DNA from: a virus
Reading direction: 5' to 3' (one strand)
IMG/VR virus record: IMGVR_UViG_3300031578_012080
Location: 1 to 63,022 of that record
Length of the DNA: 63,022 nt
The translations under genes were made by a program, and so were the position numbers. Position 1 is the first letter of the stretch. Each line of letters opens with the position of its first letter. This document shows positions 1 to 7,342 of this stretch, in pieces. The notes below the pieces were generated by a model. That model did not search any database and was not told the origin of the DNA. It was given only the letters and a program-made list of their open reading frames with translations.

Positions 1-35
1 ACTAATTGTGCCAACGGAATTTTTACTACTTCCAT
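1..35 (-). CDS. start of an unidentified gene, cut by the left window edge
   Basis: An ATG at 35 opens a frame reading MEVVKIPLAQL before the window ends. It is preceded by AGGGG six bases upstream of the ATG, inside the gap after the gene that ends at 46. Only 11 codons are visible, so no function can be given. It shows that the one-directional gene series continues beyond the left edge. Confidence 0.5.
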   Translation of the reverse strand, partial: MEVVKIPLAQL

Positions 36-45
36 TTATATCCCC

Positions 46-381
46 TTAAAAAGTAAGACTGCCAATTCTCCAAAGATTCACTTGTGAAACACCATATAAT
101 ATAATTACATTTTCACATTCTTCAGTTTCACATTGTAAATTATTATCAAGAACATCATTAGGCCCATTAAATATGTAATGTCTACCACACTTTGCACAAG
201 TTAATTCTAACCAGCTACCAAAATAAAAATCTTTATTTGTTGCTTCTTTGTCACCGAATAATGGCTGTGGATTTTCTTCAACTCTTTTTCTGGCAAGATT
301 AAAACCAAACATAACACCAATAAAAAAATCTCTATTGGGCATTACTACATTCGGAGCTAATTTAAAATTATCATCATTCAT
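46..381 (-). CDS. small protein with a zinc-ribbon-like Cys cluster
   Basis: About 111 aa. The C-terminal half carries CAKC and then CETEEC about 22 residues later, the four-cysteine spacing of a small zinc ribbon. The N-terminal half matches nothing I recognise. An in-frame TTG lies one codon upstream at 384, but the ATG at 381 is the likelier start. The start overlaps the end of the SSB gene, so the two are probably translationally coupled. The association with SSB suggests a nucleic-acid role, but this is inference. Confidence 0.6.
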   Translation of the reverse strand: MNDDNFKLAPNVVMPNRDFFIGVMFGFNLARKRVEENPQPLFGDKEATNKDFYFGSWLELTCAKCGRHYIFNGPNDVLDNNLQCETEECENVIILYGVSQVNLWRIGSLTF

Positions 382-730
382 CAACTGTTTTTTCTAAAAC
401 TTGAACACTTTTAGCAAGTATCTCAACAATATTTCTTTTTACGTTATCTTTCTCATATTGTTTACTTTGAAGTTCACCTTCTATTAAAACCTTATCCCCT
501 TTTTGTAAATTTTTCTCACAATAATCAGCGAGTCCAGTCCATGCCGTTACATTAATATAACAAACATCTTCTTTAATCACACCTTCAGCCGTTTTAAAAA
601 TTTTACTTTGGGCAAGTCTAAAATTAACAACTTTTGCCGATGTTTTTTTTGTAAAATTAATTATTGGTATATCAGTAAGATTACCAGAAAAATATACTTT
701 GTTAAACTTTAACGGCATGAACTGTCTCAT
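374..730 (-). CDS. ssb: single-stranded DNA-binding protein, SSB type (OB fold)
   Basis: 118 aa. The sequence follows the bacterial SSB OB-fold: KVYFSGNLTDIP near residue 11, a VVNFRLAQS strand near 35, INVTAWTGLADYC near 60, then KGDKVLIEGELQSKQY near 77. It would coat ssDNA at replication forks or recombination intermediates. The acidic C-terminal tail of cellular SSB is reduced to KTVDE. The start has an AAGGA site eight bases upstream. The window also encodes a separate gp32-like protein at 28318-29649, so this phage appears to carry two different ssDNA-binding proteins. Confidence 0.85.
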   Translation of the reverse strand: MRQFMPLKFNKVYFSGNLTDIPIINFTKKTSAKVVNFRLAQSKIFKTAEGVIKEDVCYINVTAWTGLADYCEKNLQKGDKVLIEGELQSKQYEKDNVKRNIVEILAKSVQVLEKTVDE

Positions 731-742
731 TGAATAATATCC

Positions 743-1036
743 TTATTGTGCAGGTGTTTCTTCTGTGTTTTCTTCAGGTTGAGATGTTTCAGGAGTTGCA
801 TCAGCAACTTCTTCAACATTGTCTTCTTTCTTCGCAACCTTTATTTCTTCAGCAAGATCTTTCCTTACAAAAGTAATAAGTTTTCTGATAGTTGTCAATG
901 CACCTCTTGCACGATTACCAGCATTTTTTCTGTTTTTACTTCTGAATAATTCCAGATCATCAGTAAATGAATTGATATTCTCAATTAATGCATCTTCTCT
1001 TTCTTTTGGTGTTGCAGGAACTTCGTATTTTCCCAT
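743..1036 (-). CDS. histone H1-like (Hc1-type) DNA-binding protein
   Basis: 97 aa. Residues about 35-65 (KNRKNAGNRARGALTTIRKL onward) match the core of the small histone-H1-like Hc1 proteins of Chlamydia and Bacteroidetes, which have a lysine-rich helix, an (A)G(T/N)RARK stretch and a second basic helix. The last 25 residues are acidic, rich in Glu, Pro and Thr, and probably disordered. It likely binds and compacts DNA. Its place between SSB and nucleotide-metabolism genes fits a nucleoid role during infection. The family call is from memory of the motif; a profile search would settle it. Confidence 0.6.
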   Translation of the reverse strand: MGKYEVPATPKEREDALIENINSFTDDLELFRSKNRKNAGNRARGALTTIRKLITFVRKDLAEEIKVAKKEDNVEEVADATPETSQPEENTEETPAQ

Positions 1037-1058
1037 GGTATAACTCCTTACATTAATG

Positions 1059-1769
1059 TTAAATAAATTTTTTTGTGGTTTTTAAACCTGTTTCTATCTG
1101 AATTAATGGTTCCCACTTATAATATTTAAAATTATCTGATTTATATTCTATATCCAATCTATTCTCATCTACTTCAATTATTATATTACTTTTTCTGTAT
1201 TTTTTTACTAGTTTTAACAAAGTGTCAATTCTTGTTTTTATACCACTTGCAATATCAAATTTTCCTATGATATCATTATTTAATACTATATCAATGGCAC
1301 TTATTAAATCTCCTTCATATAAAAAATCTCTGTATCCATCATTTACCTTTACAAACTTTTGATGAAATAAATCATATATTAAACCATATTTAACATTTGG
1401 ACCATATAGTTCTGAAACTCTAAAGACTGCATATTTTTTATTACTATCCTTTAATCTATTTTCAATTTCAATTATCTTACGTGCACGCTCATTTATAGGT
1501 TCAAATACTTCATAAACGCTAAATGGTAATTTGCAGTTAGTATTCAAATATAAATCACTACCACTAACTAGAAAAACTATTCTTTCAATTTTTTTATCTT
1601 CAATTAAATAAAAAAGTTTTTGGGTTTCCTTAAAATTTATTAAATCAATTATTGCTGTGTCCGTTTTTCCTCTTTGATGAAATGTAACATCATTTTCTCC
1701 ATCATATTCAAGACACATTTGTATATATTTCTTAAAAACAAAATTCGGACTGTACACAAGAATATTCAT
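1059..1769 (-). CDS. degenerate NAD-dependent epimerase/dehydratase-like (SDR) protein
   Basis: 236 aa, shorter than the usual 310-340. Extended-SDR landmarks are present: FRVSELYGPN (canonical R..nvYGP), RDFLYEGDLISAI (canonical RDFvyVdDla), FDIASG, and a final WEPLIQIETGLKTT. The N-terminal Rossmann glycine motif is gone, since MNILVYSPNFVFKKY replaces MkiLVTGGxGFIG. The Tyr of the YxxxK pair appears to be Glu (ERARK). It may be a non-catalytic or repurposed sugar-nucleotide epimerase relative. It lies at the downstream end of the nucleotide-modification cluster, where a sugar role would make sense, but activity is doubtful. Confidence 0.6.
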   Translation of the reverse strand: MNILVYSPNFVFKKYIQMCLEYDGENDVTFHQRGKTDTAIIDLINFKETQKLFYLIEDKKIERIVFLVSGSDLYLNTNCKLPFSVYEVFEPINERARKIIEIENRLKDSNKKYAVFRVSELYGPNVKYGLIYDLFHQKFVKVNDGYRDFLYEGDLISAIDIVLNNDIIGKFDIASGIKTRIDTLLKLVKKYRKSNIIIEVDENRLDIEYKSDNFKYYKWEPLIQIETGLKTTKKFI

Positions 1770-1772
1770 ACT

Positions 1773-2327
1773 TTAATATTTTTCGACACTATTGTCTCTA
1801 AAAAAAACACTTATATTTGCCATTTTAAACATTTCTTCTGATTCTTCACCAGCATGGTATTTTTTTTGGCATTTTACTTCTTTTATACCACACGAAATTA
1901 TTAACATGGCACAAGTTCTACAAGGTGTCATTTTACAATACATAGTTGAGTTTTCCAATACTACACCATTTTTCGCCGCTTGACATATAGCATTTTGTTC
2001 AGCGTGTATTGTCCTGGTACAATGGCTGGAAACAGGACTCAAATAAACATGATTATCATGATCATGTTTATAATCATCTGGAACATACGTATCAAATTCG
2101 TGAATCTGTTCTTGTGTTATTATCTTTTTACGTTGTTCAAATTGATGTCCATGAGTATCACAATGCGGAAATCCAGGGGGTGAACCAACATATCCAGTCG
2201 TAAGAATCTGGTTTTTATAAACAATAACACATCCACTTCTTCCACGATCACATGTACCTCTTTTTGAAATAGAATCAACTACATCAAAAAAGTATTCATC
2301 CCATTTTGGTCTTACATAATTATTCAT
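1773..2327 (-). CDS. deoxycytidylate (dCMP) deaminase
   Basis: A zinc-dependent deaminase converting dCMP to dUMP. The signature is clear: HAE at residues 111-113 (numbered from the upstream ATG at 2336) and PCRTC with Cys139 and Cys142, plus the upstream GYVGSPPGFPHC segment usual in dCMP deaminases. The ATG at 2327 is preferred because AAGGA lies eight bases upstream. The ATG at 2336 is too close to it. The start overlaps the end of the hydroxymethylase-like gene. With dUTPase and the TS-fold enzyme next door it controls the dCMP/dUMP branch point, as in T4. Confidence 0.9.
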   Translation of the reverse strand: MNNYVRPKWDEYFFDVVDSISKRGTCDRGRSGCVIVYKNQILTTGYVGSPPGFPHCDTHGHQFEQRKKIITQEQIHEFDTYVPDDYKHDHDNHVYLSPVSSHCTRTIHAEQNAICQAAKNGVVLENSTMYCKMTPCRTCAMLIISCGIKEVKCQKKYHAGEESEEMFKMANISVFFRDNSVEKY

Positions 2328-3048
2328 CTTTAACATCCTTTAAATCATAAGATCTTACCATATTTTCTAACATATCAAAATGTCTCTCATATACATGAAA
2401 TGAAAATGGATGAAAATAAATTGCACCATCTTTAAGTTCAGGATATATCTTTTTCAAATCATCAAATAATCTCTCATATACTACACAGTGCCAATAGAAG
2501 TCATTAAAAAAACCATATATGGCATCACTTGATCTTTGTTTAACAACATAAATAAGCATATCCATTCTAATAAATATTTGTACACCGTCTGTGCACATAA
2601 AATCTGACATACCATCTCTATTATAATCTTCCCACATTGATGGTCTCTGGTAAATCATAACAGCTCTTCTTGAAAATTTATTTAGTTTTAATTCTTCAAG
2701 ACAATTTTTATATTGTGAACCATTTTCTTCAGAATAAATACACCATCCATAATTACTATTTATCATTCCATTTTTATCTGCAACATCTCGCCATATTTTG
2801 GCTTTCTTTCCTATTTCCTCCACAGATAATGATTGAGAATCATACCATTCTATTTCAGCTTTTGCATATTTTTCTGGTGTTTTTCGTGCACCAAAATCTA
2901 ATACTTTTTGTCTAGGGTCAAGCTTCATAATTGGGCAAAGTGTTTCAACCATTTTAACACCACTTTTATCAATTACAAAATGACCTCTTATACGATCATT
3001 ATTTAATTCTGAAAAGAACTCAAAGAGACGGTCCTCATTTTTTTGCAT
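2320..3048 (-). CDS. thymidylate synthase-family enzyme, probable dCMP hydroxymethylase
   Basis: 242 aa, about the size of T4 gp42. TS-fold landmarks are SRR at 126-128, nucleophile Cys152, QRSSD at 171-175 and HVY at 218-220. From the Cys to QRS the spacing equals that of E. coli TS with no gap. Continuing without a gap, the residue 31 after the Cys is Asp183. In E. coli TS (Cys146) this position is Asn177, which selects dUMP. In T4 dCMP hydroxymethylase (Cys148) it is Asp179. The likely reaction is therefore dCMP plus methylene-tetrahydrofolate to 5-hydroxymethyl-dCMP. The usual C-terminal folate-closing tail of TS is absent. The canonical PCH around the Cys is MCT. It is flanked by dUTPase and dCMP deaminase, with a carbamoyltransferase 1.9 kb upstream. 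Confidence 0.75.
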   Translation of the reverse strand: MQKNEDRLFEFFSELNNDRIRGHFVIDKSGVKMVETLCPIMKLDPRQKVLDFGARKTPEKYAKAEIEWYDSQSLSVEEIGKKAKIWRDVADKNGMINSNYGWCIYSEENGSQYKNCLEELKLNKFSRRAVMIYQRPSMWEDYNRDGMSDFMCTDGVQIFIRMDMLIYVVKQRSSDAIYGFFNDFYWHCVVYERLFDDLKKIYPELKDGAIYFHPFSFHVYERHFDMLENMVRSYDLKDVKDE

Positions 3049-3050
3049 TT

Positions 3051-3575
3051 TTATTCCTTCTTGTCTGTTGAGCCAAAACCACCATCACCACGTACTTTAT
3101 CCATCAACATGTGGTCATAAATTTCTTCTCTTGAAACTTCTTGTGGATTAGGAGTTAAAACAGGAACCATTGTCATCTGCACAAGTTTGTCACCTGGTAA
3201 GATCATTACATCTTCTTTACCAACATTATTCAAATTAATATGGATTTCACCATCATAAAATGTATCAATAACTTGTGCACCAACAAGTAGATGTTTTTTT
3301 GCAGCCACACCTGATTTATTAAGAAGCAAACCCATTGTGCCGTAATCAATTTCAAAAATTACACCAGATGGAATTAAAACTGATTGATTTGGCTGAAGTA
3401 ATATTTTTCCTGTATCGTCTATTTCAACACCTTTATTCACTTTGAGATTTTTTTCGATTAAATCTTTTACATACTTTTCAGTAGAATTTGGTGCAAAAAG
3501 ATCCATACCCGCATCTGTTGCATGTCCTCTTTTTGGAGATGTCACATCCCTAACTTTGGCAAATTTGATAATCAT
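3051..3575 (-). CDS. dut: trimeric dUTPase
   Basis: 174 aa. It hydrolyses dUTP to dUMP and pyrophosphate, and in phages with modified cytosine related enzymes may also act on dCTP. The conserved motifs are ATDAGMDLFAP (motif 1, residues 19-29), LLNKSGVAAKK (motif 2), GAQVIDTFYDGEI with Asp104 (motif 3), LPGDKLVQM (motif 4) and RGDGGFGST (motif 5, 162-170). There is an insertion of about 20 residues between motif 1 and motif 2 compared with short bacterial dUTPases. It starts at the usual MIIKFAKV segment and is packed between the TS-fold genes. Confidence 0.92.
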   Translation of the reverse strand: MIIKFAKVRDVTSPKRGHATDAGMDLFAPNSTEKYVKDLIEKNLKVNKGVEIDDTGKILLQPNQSVLIPSGVIFEIDYGTMGLLLNKSGVAAKKHLLVGAQVIDTFYDGEIHINLNNVGKEDVMILPGDKLVQMTMVPVLTPNPQEVSREEIYDHMLMDKVRGDGGFGSTDKKE

Positions 3576-3605
3576 TATCTTCTCCTTAGTCTTATTATAG
3601 TATTT

Positions 3606-4241
3606 TTATTTTATGTTTTTTACTCTTTTTACAAATTCGTCAAAAAAATCGTGGTTTTGGCCAGTAGAAGCAAAAATTTCTATGTTAACTGCTTCTTCTG
3701 AGGATTCGTAAACGGGCCTTATAAAAAACTCATAAATTGTAATTAAGTCTGGAAATAACTCATTCTCAATATCTGACGCCCTAAACATTAATGCTATTTT
3801 GTTATCATAATAGTGGATCAATGATAGACAACTTACATCTTTCCCTGATATTTCTGACATATAATAATCTTTAAGACTATTTGCCATTCTTAAAACGCAC
3901 CTTGTAGATTTTCTTTCATCACCAATAGTATTAGCCATCTTTTTTATTAAATTTATTGCTTGATGATATGGAATATCATTTCTATCTTCAACAGCATAAG
4001 TATAAATTGTACCCTCAAGTTTATCCATCTTATCAAAATTCCTGAAAGCGGGTCTATCTTTATGATGTCCGTATGCACCTTTATCTATGTTCTGCTCTGC
4101 AAATGTTCGTGATTTAACATAAAGATATTCATCAACACATTTTAAATCTTTAAGTTCGTCATCATTCAATCCAAAATTATTAATTCTCAAAAAATAAGAA
4201 TCATTTTCATATAGTGGTTTTTTAAAAACTTGAATTTGCAT
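3606..4241 (-). CDS. unknown protein, possible second thymidylate-synthase-fold member
   Basis: 211 aa. I do not recognise it outright, but the central part resembles a TS-fold core. There is a Q plus amphipathic helix near 94-103, KSTRCVLRM near 111-119 (compare sRRavl), a lone Cys138 followed by alternating hydrophobic strand residues, FRASD at 153-157 (compare QRSxD) and ELFPDL at 161-166. Aligning the RxxD motif puts Asp165 where TS has its substrate-selecting Asn. The Cys-to-Arg spacing is four residues shorter than in TS, and no clear HxY motif follows. It sits directly between dUTPase and the P-loop kinase. The family call is tentative; it could be unrelated. Confidence 0.4.
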   Translation of the reverse strand: MQIQVFKKPLYENDSYFLRINNFGLNDDELKDLKCVDEYLYVKSRTFAEQNIDKGAYGHHKDRPAFRNFDKMDKLEGTIYTYAVEDRNDIPYHQAINLIKKMANTIGDERKSTRCVLRMANSLKDYYMSEISGKDVSCLSLIHYYDNKIALMFRASDIENELFPDLITIYEFFIRPVYESSEEAVNIEIFASTGQNHDFFDEFVKRVKNIK

Positions 4242-4242
4242 T

Positions 4243-4908
4243 TTAAAGAATCCCTCTATTATTTGAAATTTCCTTAATATAGTCTAATAAAAAACCATAT
4301 TGTGTTTTAACATTTATATCTGTAATTTTATTTCTGCATGATATGTTTGCAACATCTATTTCTGCTTTTTTATCTATAATTGTTTCTGCAAAACCAATTG
4401 TCATATTCCTTATAAAATGATATTCATTTTCCTGAGTATATTTCAAATACTTTTGAGTGTAGTTATCAAATCTTTGCTGTTCTCTTATTGGTTCAAAAAG
4501 AAAAACCATATCATATATATTAAATAAATGGATATGTGTTTTTACTGTCAAAACACTTAAAAATTCATGATATTTTTTTATATTCTCTTCATCAAATGAA
4601 GATTTATCCAAATAAAATGTATAATAAAAATAACTATCAATGAGGCTTCTATCAAAAAATATTATTTTATTGTCATCATATATTTTAGCTGTTTCTTCTT
4701 GAAGTATTTTTTCACCTATCACTTCTATTTCAAAATCAAGATATTTAACTGGATCTTTTCTTATCTCATCAATATTTATATTTTTATCTCTTATAATTTC
4801 TGTTTTATGAACCACATTTTCTGGCCCTAAATCTTTTGTTAATTGTTCAATACAGGTTGTTTTACCTGAATGGGCCGATCCTGATATAACAATTATTAAA
4901 TTACTCAC
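4243..4908 (-). CDS. P-loop kinase, candidate deoxynucleotide (hydroxymethyl-dNMP) kinase
   Basis: 221 aa from a GTG start at 4908 (reading VSNLIIVISG), chosen because TTGGAG lies six bases upstream and the GTG overlaps the carbamoyltransferase stop (GTGAGTAA). A longer frame to 5010 would overlap that gene by 110 bases and has no sense of its own. Walker A is GSAHSGKTT near residues 9-17, and a DRSLIDSYFYY segment near 93-103 resembles the lid/Walker B area of NadR/AAA_28-type and nucleotide kinases. T4 needs gp1 to phosphorylate hydroxymethyl-dCMP, and this gene is the only small kinase in the cluster. The substrate is inferred, not shown. Confidence 0.65.
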   Translation of the reverse strand: MSNLIIVISGSAHSGKTTCIEQLTKDLGPENVVHKTEIIRDKNINIDEIRKDPVKYLDFEIEVIGEKILQEETAKIYDDNKIIFFDRSLIDSYFYYTFYLDKSSFDEENIKKYHEFLSVLTVKTHIHLFNIYDMVFLFEPIREQQRFDNYTQKYLKYTQENEYHFIRNMTIGFAETIIDKKAEIDVANISCRNKITDINVKTQYGFLLDYIKEISNNRGIL

Positions 4909-6601
4909 TATATGCTCCAATAAATAAATAAACATTTTTATCAGCACGTTCAAATTGAAAAAAGAAATCTTCCATTGCTTGATCAACAGTAAAAACAATG
5001 GGTTTTCCATGTATATTAAAAGATGTATTTATCAATGCTTTTGTTTTATCTTCCATCCTTTTTAATATTTTATAAATAGTTGAATCTCTATCAACAACAA
5101 TTTGTGGTCTACCAGAATATTTATTAATTAATGGATACTTATGCATTATACCACCATACTCTTCACAATAATCTATTTTATAATCATATGTCAAAATCAT
5201 ATATTGATCAGAACCAATAACTCTAGTGAATTGCTCAGCTTTAAAGAAATGATCAATATATTCATATAGAATACATGGTGCCATAGGCATAACTGTATTT
5301 CTTTTATTCAAATGATTAATATACTCAACATTCTTTTTTGTTGGTAATGCAAGAGTTGATGTATGACATAATGCTCTTGGTCCAAATTCCATATTACCAA
5401 ATACAATATTGACAATTTTATCATCCATCAATTTTTCTACAACACCGTCTACCATTTCATCTTGATTACCAACACATTTTATATAATCTGGATAATCTAC
5501 AGTAATATCTGTAATTTCATCTCTTTTTCCCCAAAGTAGACTATCAAATGGAAAGTTATTTTTTTGAAATTCATATAATCCTATTGCTGCTCCTTGATCA
5601 CCGCACACAGGACAAATACAAATATCACCTTCAATTTCATTCATTATTTTATTATTGAGTTTCACATTATAATAAATTCCACCAGTTAGAATAACATTTT
5701 TAATATTGAATTTTTCAATAATAAGAACATGAACACCTTCAATAATTTTTTGTATATAATATCCAACAACTATTCTCTTTATATTTTCATCCATTCTTAC
5801 ATCAAGACATTCAACCATGTTTTCAAAATCTTGATACCATACCTCTTTTGTTTGTTGCAATTCATCAATATTAATATAATCTGATGAATGATTTCCAGAA
5901 TTACTTTCATACATCAATAAATCAAACATGGTTTTTATAACACTTTTGGCAATCATATTTAATTTATCGATATCTTCATCAGAGCATACACTATCAATAT
6001 CAGATTCATACCCAAGGAACTTGTATTCATCCTGGTTCTCTTTCATTCCACAAAACGATGTAGCATATTGATACATAAGTCCTAATGATTTGAAGTATCC
6101 CGATGAATTGAAATCTTTCATTAAGGTTTTCTTCTTACCACCATTAAATGATAATTCATAAACTGAAAGAACTTCTTGATTATTACCAAATCCATCAGCA
6201 ACTATTACAGTTGCATCTTCTCTTCCATTATGTGAAACATAATATGAAACAGCCGACCATGCGTGAGCATCATGATGTGTAAAATCTTCATTCAATATTT
6301 CAAGCTTAAAATTATATTTTTCTTTTATTTCATTAATGAATCCATAATTATAATATTTATTTATTGTCTCATTATATTTTTGATAGAACAAAAAATTATC
6401 AAACCAATGAGAAACATATATTGTATTATCTTTGTCTGGATTGGGTGGACTCAATTCAAATATTTTCCTTATTGAATTTTCAGCAAATAATGAACATGAT
6501 TTTATGCCCGTTAATCTCTCTTCTTCATATGCTGCAATAATTTCATTGTCTTTTATACCTATTGCAGATGCGTTGTGTCCCAGTGTTATAAGTAATTCCA
6601 T
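4901..6601 (-). CDS. NodU/CmcH/TobZ-family O-carbamoyltransferase
   Basis: 566 aa, the usual full length. These enzymes make carbamoyl-adenylate from carbamoyl phosphate and ATP in a Kae1-like domain and pass the carbamoyl to a hydroxyl. Landmarks run in order: LGHNASAIGI and EEERL (7-30), the metal-binding HHDAH at 109-113, VIVADGFG, LTGGIYYNVKLN, PVCGDQGAAIG, MEFGPRAL, RNTVMPMAPCILYE, and LINTSFNIHGKPIV near the C-terminus. All signature blocks look intact, so I expect activity. Its place between the kinase, a UDG-like gene and the hydroxymethylase-like gene suggests the acceptor is the 5-hydroxymethyl group of a pyrimidine in DNA. Known relatives act on antibiotics and Nod factors, so another acceptor is possible. 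Confidence 0.93.
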   Translation of the reverse strand: MELLITLGHNASAIGIKDNEIIAAYEEERLTGIKSCSLFAENSIRKIFELSPPNPDKDNTIYVSHWFDNFLFYQKYNETINKYYNYGFINEIKEKYNFKLEILNEDFTHHDAHAWSAVSYYVSHNGREDATVIVADGFGNNQEVLSVYELSFNGGKKKTLMKDFNSSGYFKSLGLMYQYATSFCGMKENQDEYKFLGYESDIDSVCSDEDIDKLNMIAKSVIKTMFDLLMYESNSGNHSSDYINIDELQQTKEVWYQDFENMVECLDVRMDENIKRIVVGYYIQKIIEGVHVLIIEKFNIKNVILTGGIYYNVKLNNKIMNEIEGDICICPVCGDQGAAIGLYEFQKNNFPFDSLLWGKRDEITDITVDYPDYIKCVGNQDEMVDGVVEKLMDDKIVNIVFGNMEFGPRALCHTSTLALPTKKNVEYINHLNKRNTVMPMAPCILYEYIDHFFKAEQFTRVIGSDQYMILTYDYKIDYCEEYGGIMHKYPLINKYSGRPQIVVDRDSTIYKILKRMEDKTKALINTSFNIHGKPIVFTVDQAMEDFFFQFERADKNVYLFIGAYSE

Positions 6602-7342
6602 TTATCCCTCTAACAATTCTTTTATTTTTAAATTATAATGTTGTTTGCCATCTTTAAACTGCTGTCTATATATAAAATACGATGGATGATATGTATAAAC
6701 TGATTCAATTCTATTTTCATTCATAAAATTATAAACATCTCGTCCTAGTGCTAATATCTTTTTAGGTTTCAATATTTTTATTTCTTCTTCTAAAATATGC
6801 AAATATTTCTCATACATCTTCTCGTAAGAATAATTATTATTGTATGATTTATCATTCATTAAATTTCTTGATAAACATAATTTTGATAGATTAGTAAAAT
6901 ATATTCGTTTTAAATCTGATTTAAATCCTTCTCTTAACATTTTTGAAGTTAATGCAAAATAAAATGATGGTTTAAGCGGTTTTGACAACACATCTGTTTT
7001 ATTTGCATTATAAAATCCTGGTGCCATTCCAACTACCATTATACCATCAGTACCTATATACCCATCACCAACACAATTCAATTTATCTTCATCTTCCACC
7101 AAAATATCTTTATTTGTATCGAATAACAGTTGTTTATTTTTTTTATGTTCTTCATCAAAGACATGCATTAAAGGGGAAAATATAAAAAATAGGTTGGAAA
7201 CATCATCATCAACAGTAACAACAAATTCTGGATCAAGAAATTGTTCACGGTACTCTTTAAATACTGTGTATGTTAGTTCATTATATGGAAGAGAACTATT
7301 ATCTAAAATAAATTGTCTGAACCTCGCTAAAAATTCTTTCAT
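6602..7342 (-). CDS. uracil-DNA glycosylase superfamily protein
   Basis: 246 aa. The C-terminal two thirds carry a UDG fold: VVGMAPG at 103-109 (motif 1, GxxPG), IYFTNLSKL at 147-155, LKPKKILALGRDVYNFM at 191-207, and YHPSYF at 218-223 containing the HPS of motif 2. This pattern is that of family 4/5-like enzymes, but I see none of the four Fe-S cysteines of family 4. The first 95 residues are not recognised. It may remove deaminated or unmodified bases from phage DNA, or it may be a non-catalytic relative. Its stop touches the carbamoyltransferase start. Confidence 0.7.
   Translation of the reverse strand: MKEFLARFRQFILDNSSLPYNELTYTVFKEYREQFLDPEFVVTVDDDVSNLFFIFSPLMHVFDEEHKKNKQLLFDTNKDILVEDEDKLNCVGDGYIGTDGIMVVGMAPGFYNANKTDVLSKPLKPSFYFALTSKMLREGFKSDLKRIYFTNLSKLCLSRNLMNDKSYNNNYSYEKMYEKYLHILEEEIKILKPKKILALGRDVYNFMNENRIESVYTYHPSYFIYRQQFKDGKQHYNLKIKELLEG

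Noticed and set aside
2320-3048. Plain thymidylate synthase for the TS-family gene
   Set aside because: Ungapped spacing from the nucleophile places Asp, not Asn, at the substrate-selecting position, and the folate-closing C-terminus is missing. It remains possible if the alignment shifts by one residue.
4909-5010. Upstream extension of the P-loop kinase
   Set aside because: It lies wholly inside the carbamoyltransferase 3' end. The GTG at 4908 has a proper ribosome site and the kinase fold begins there.
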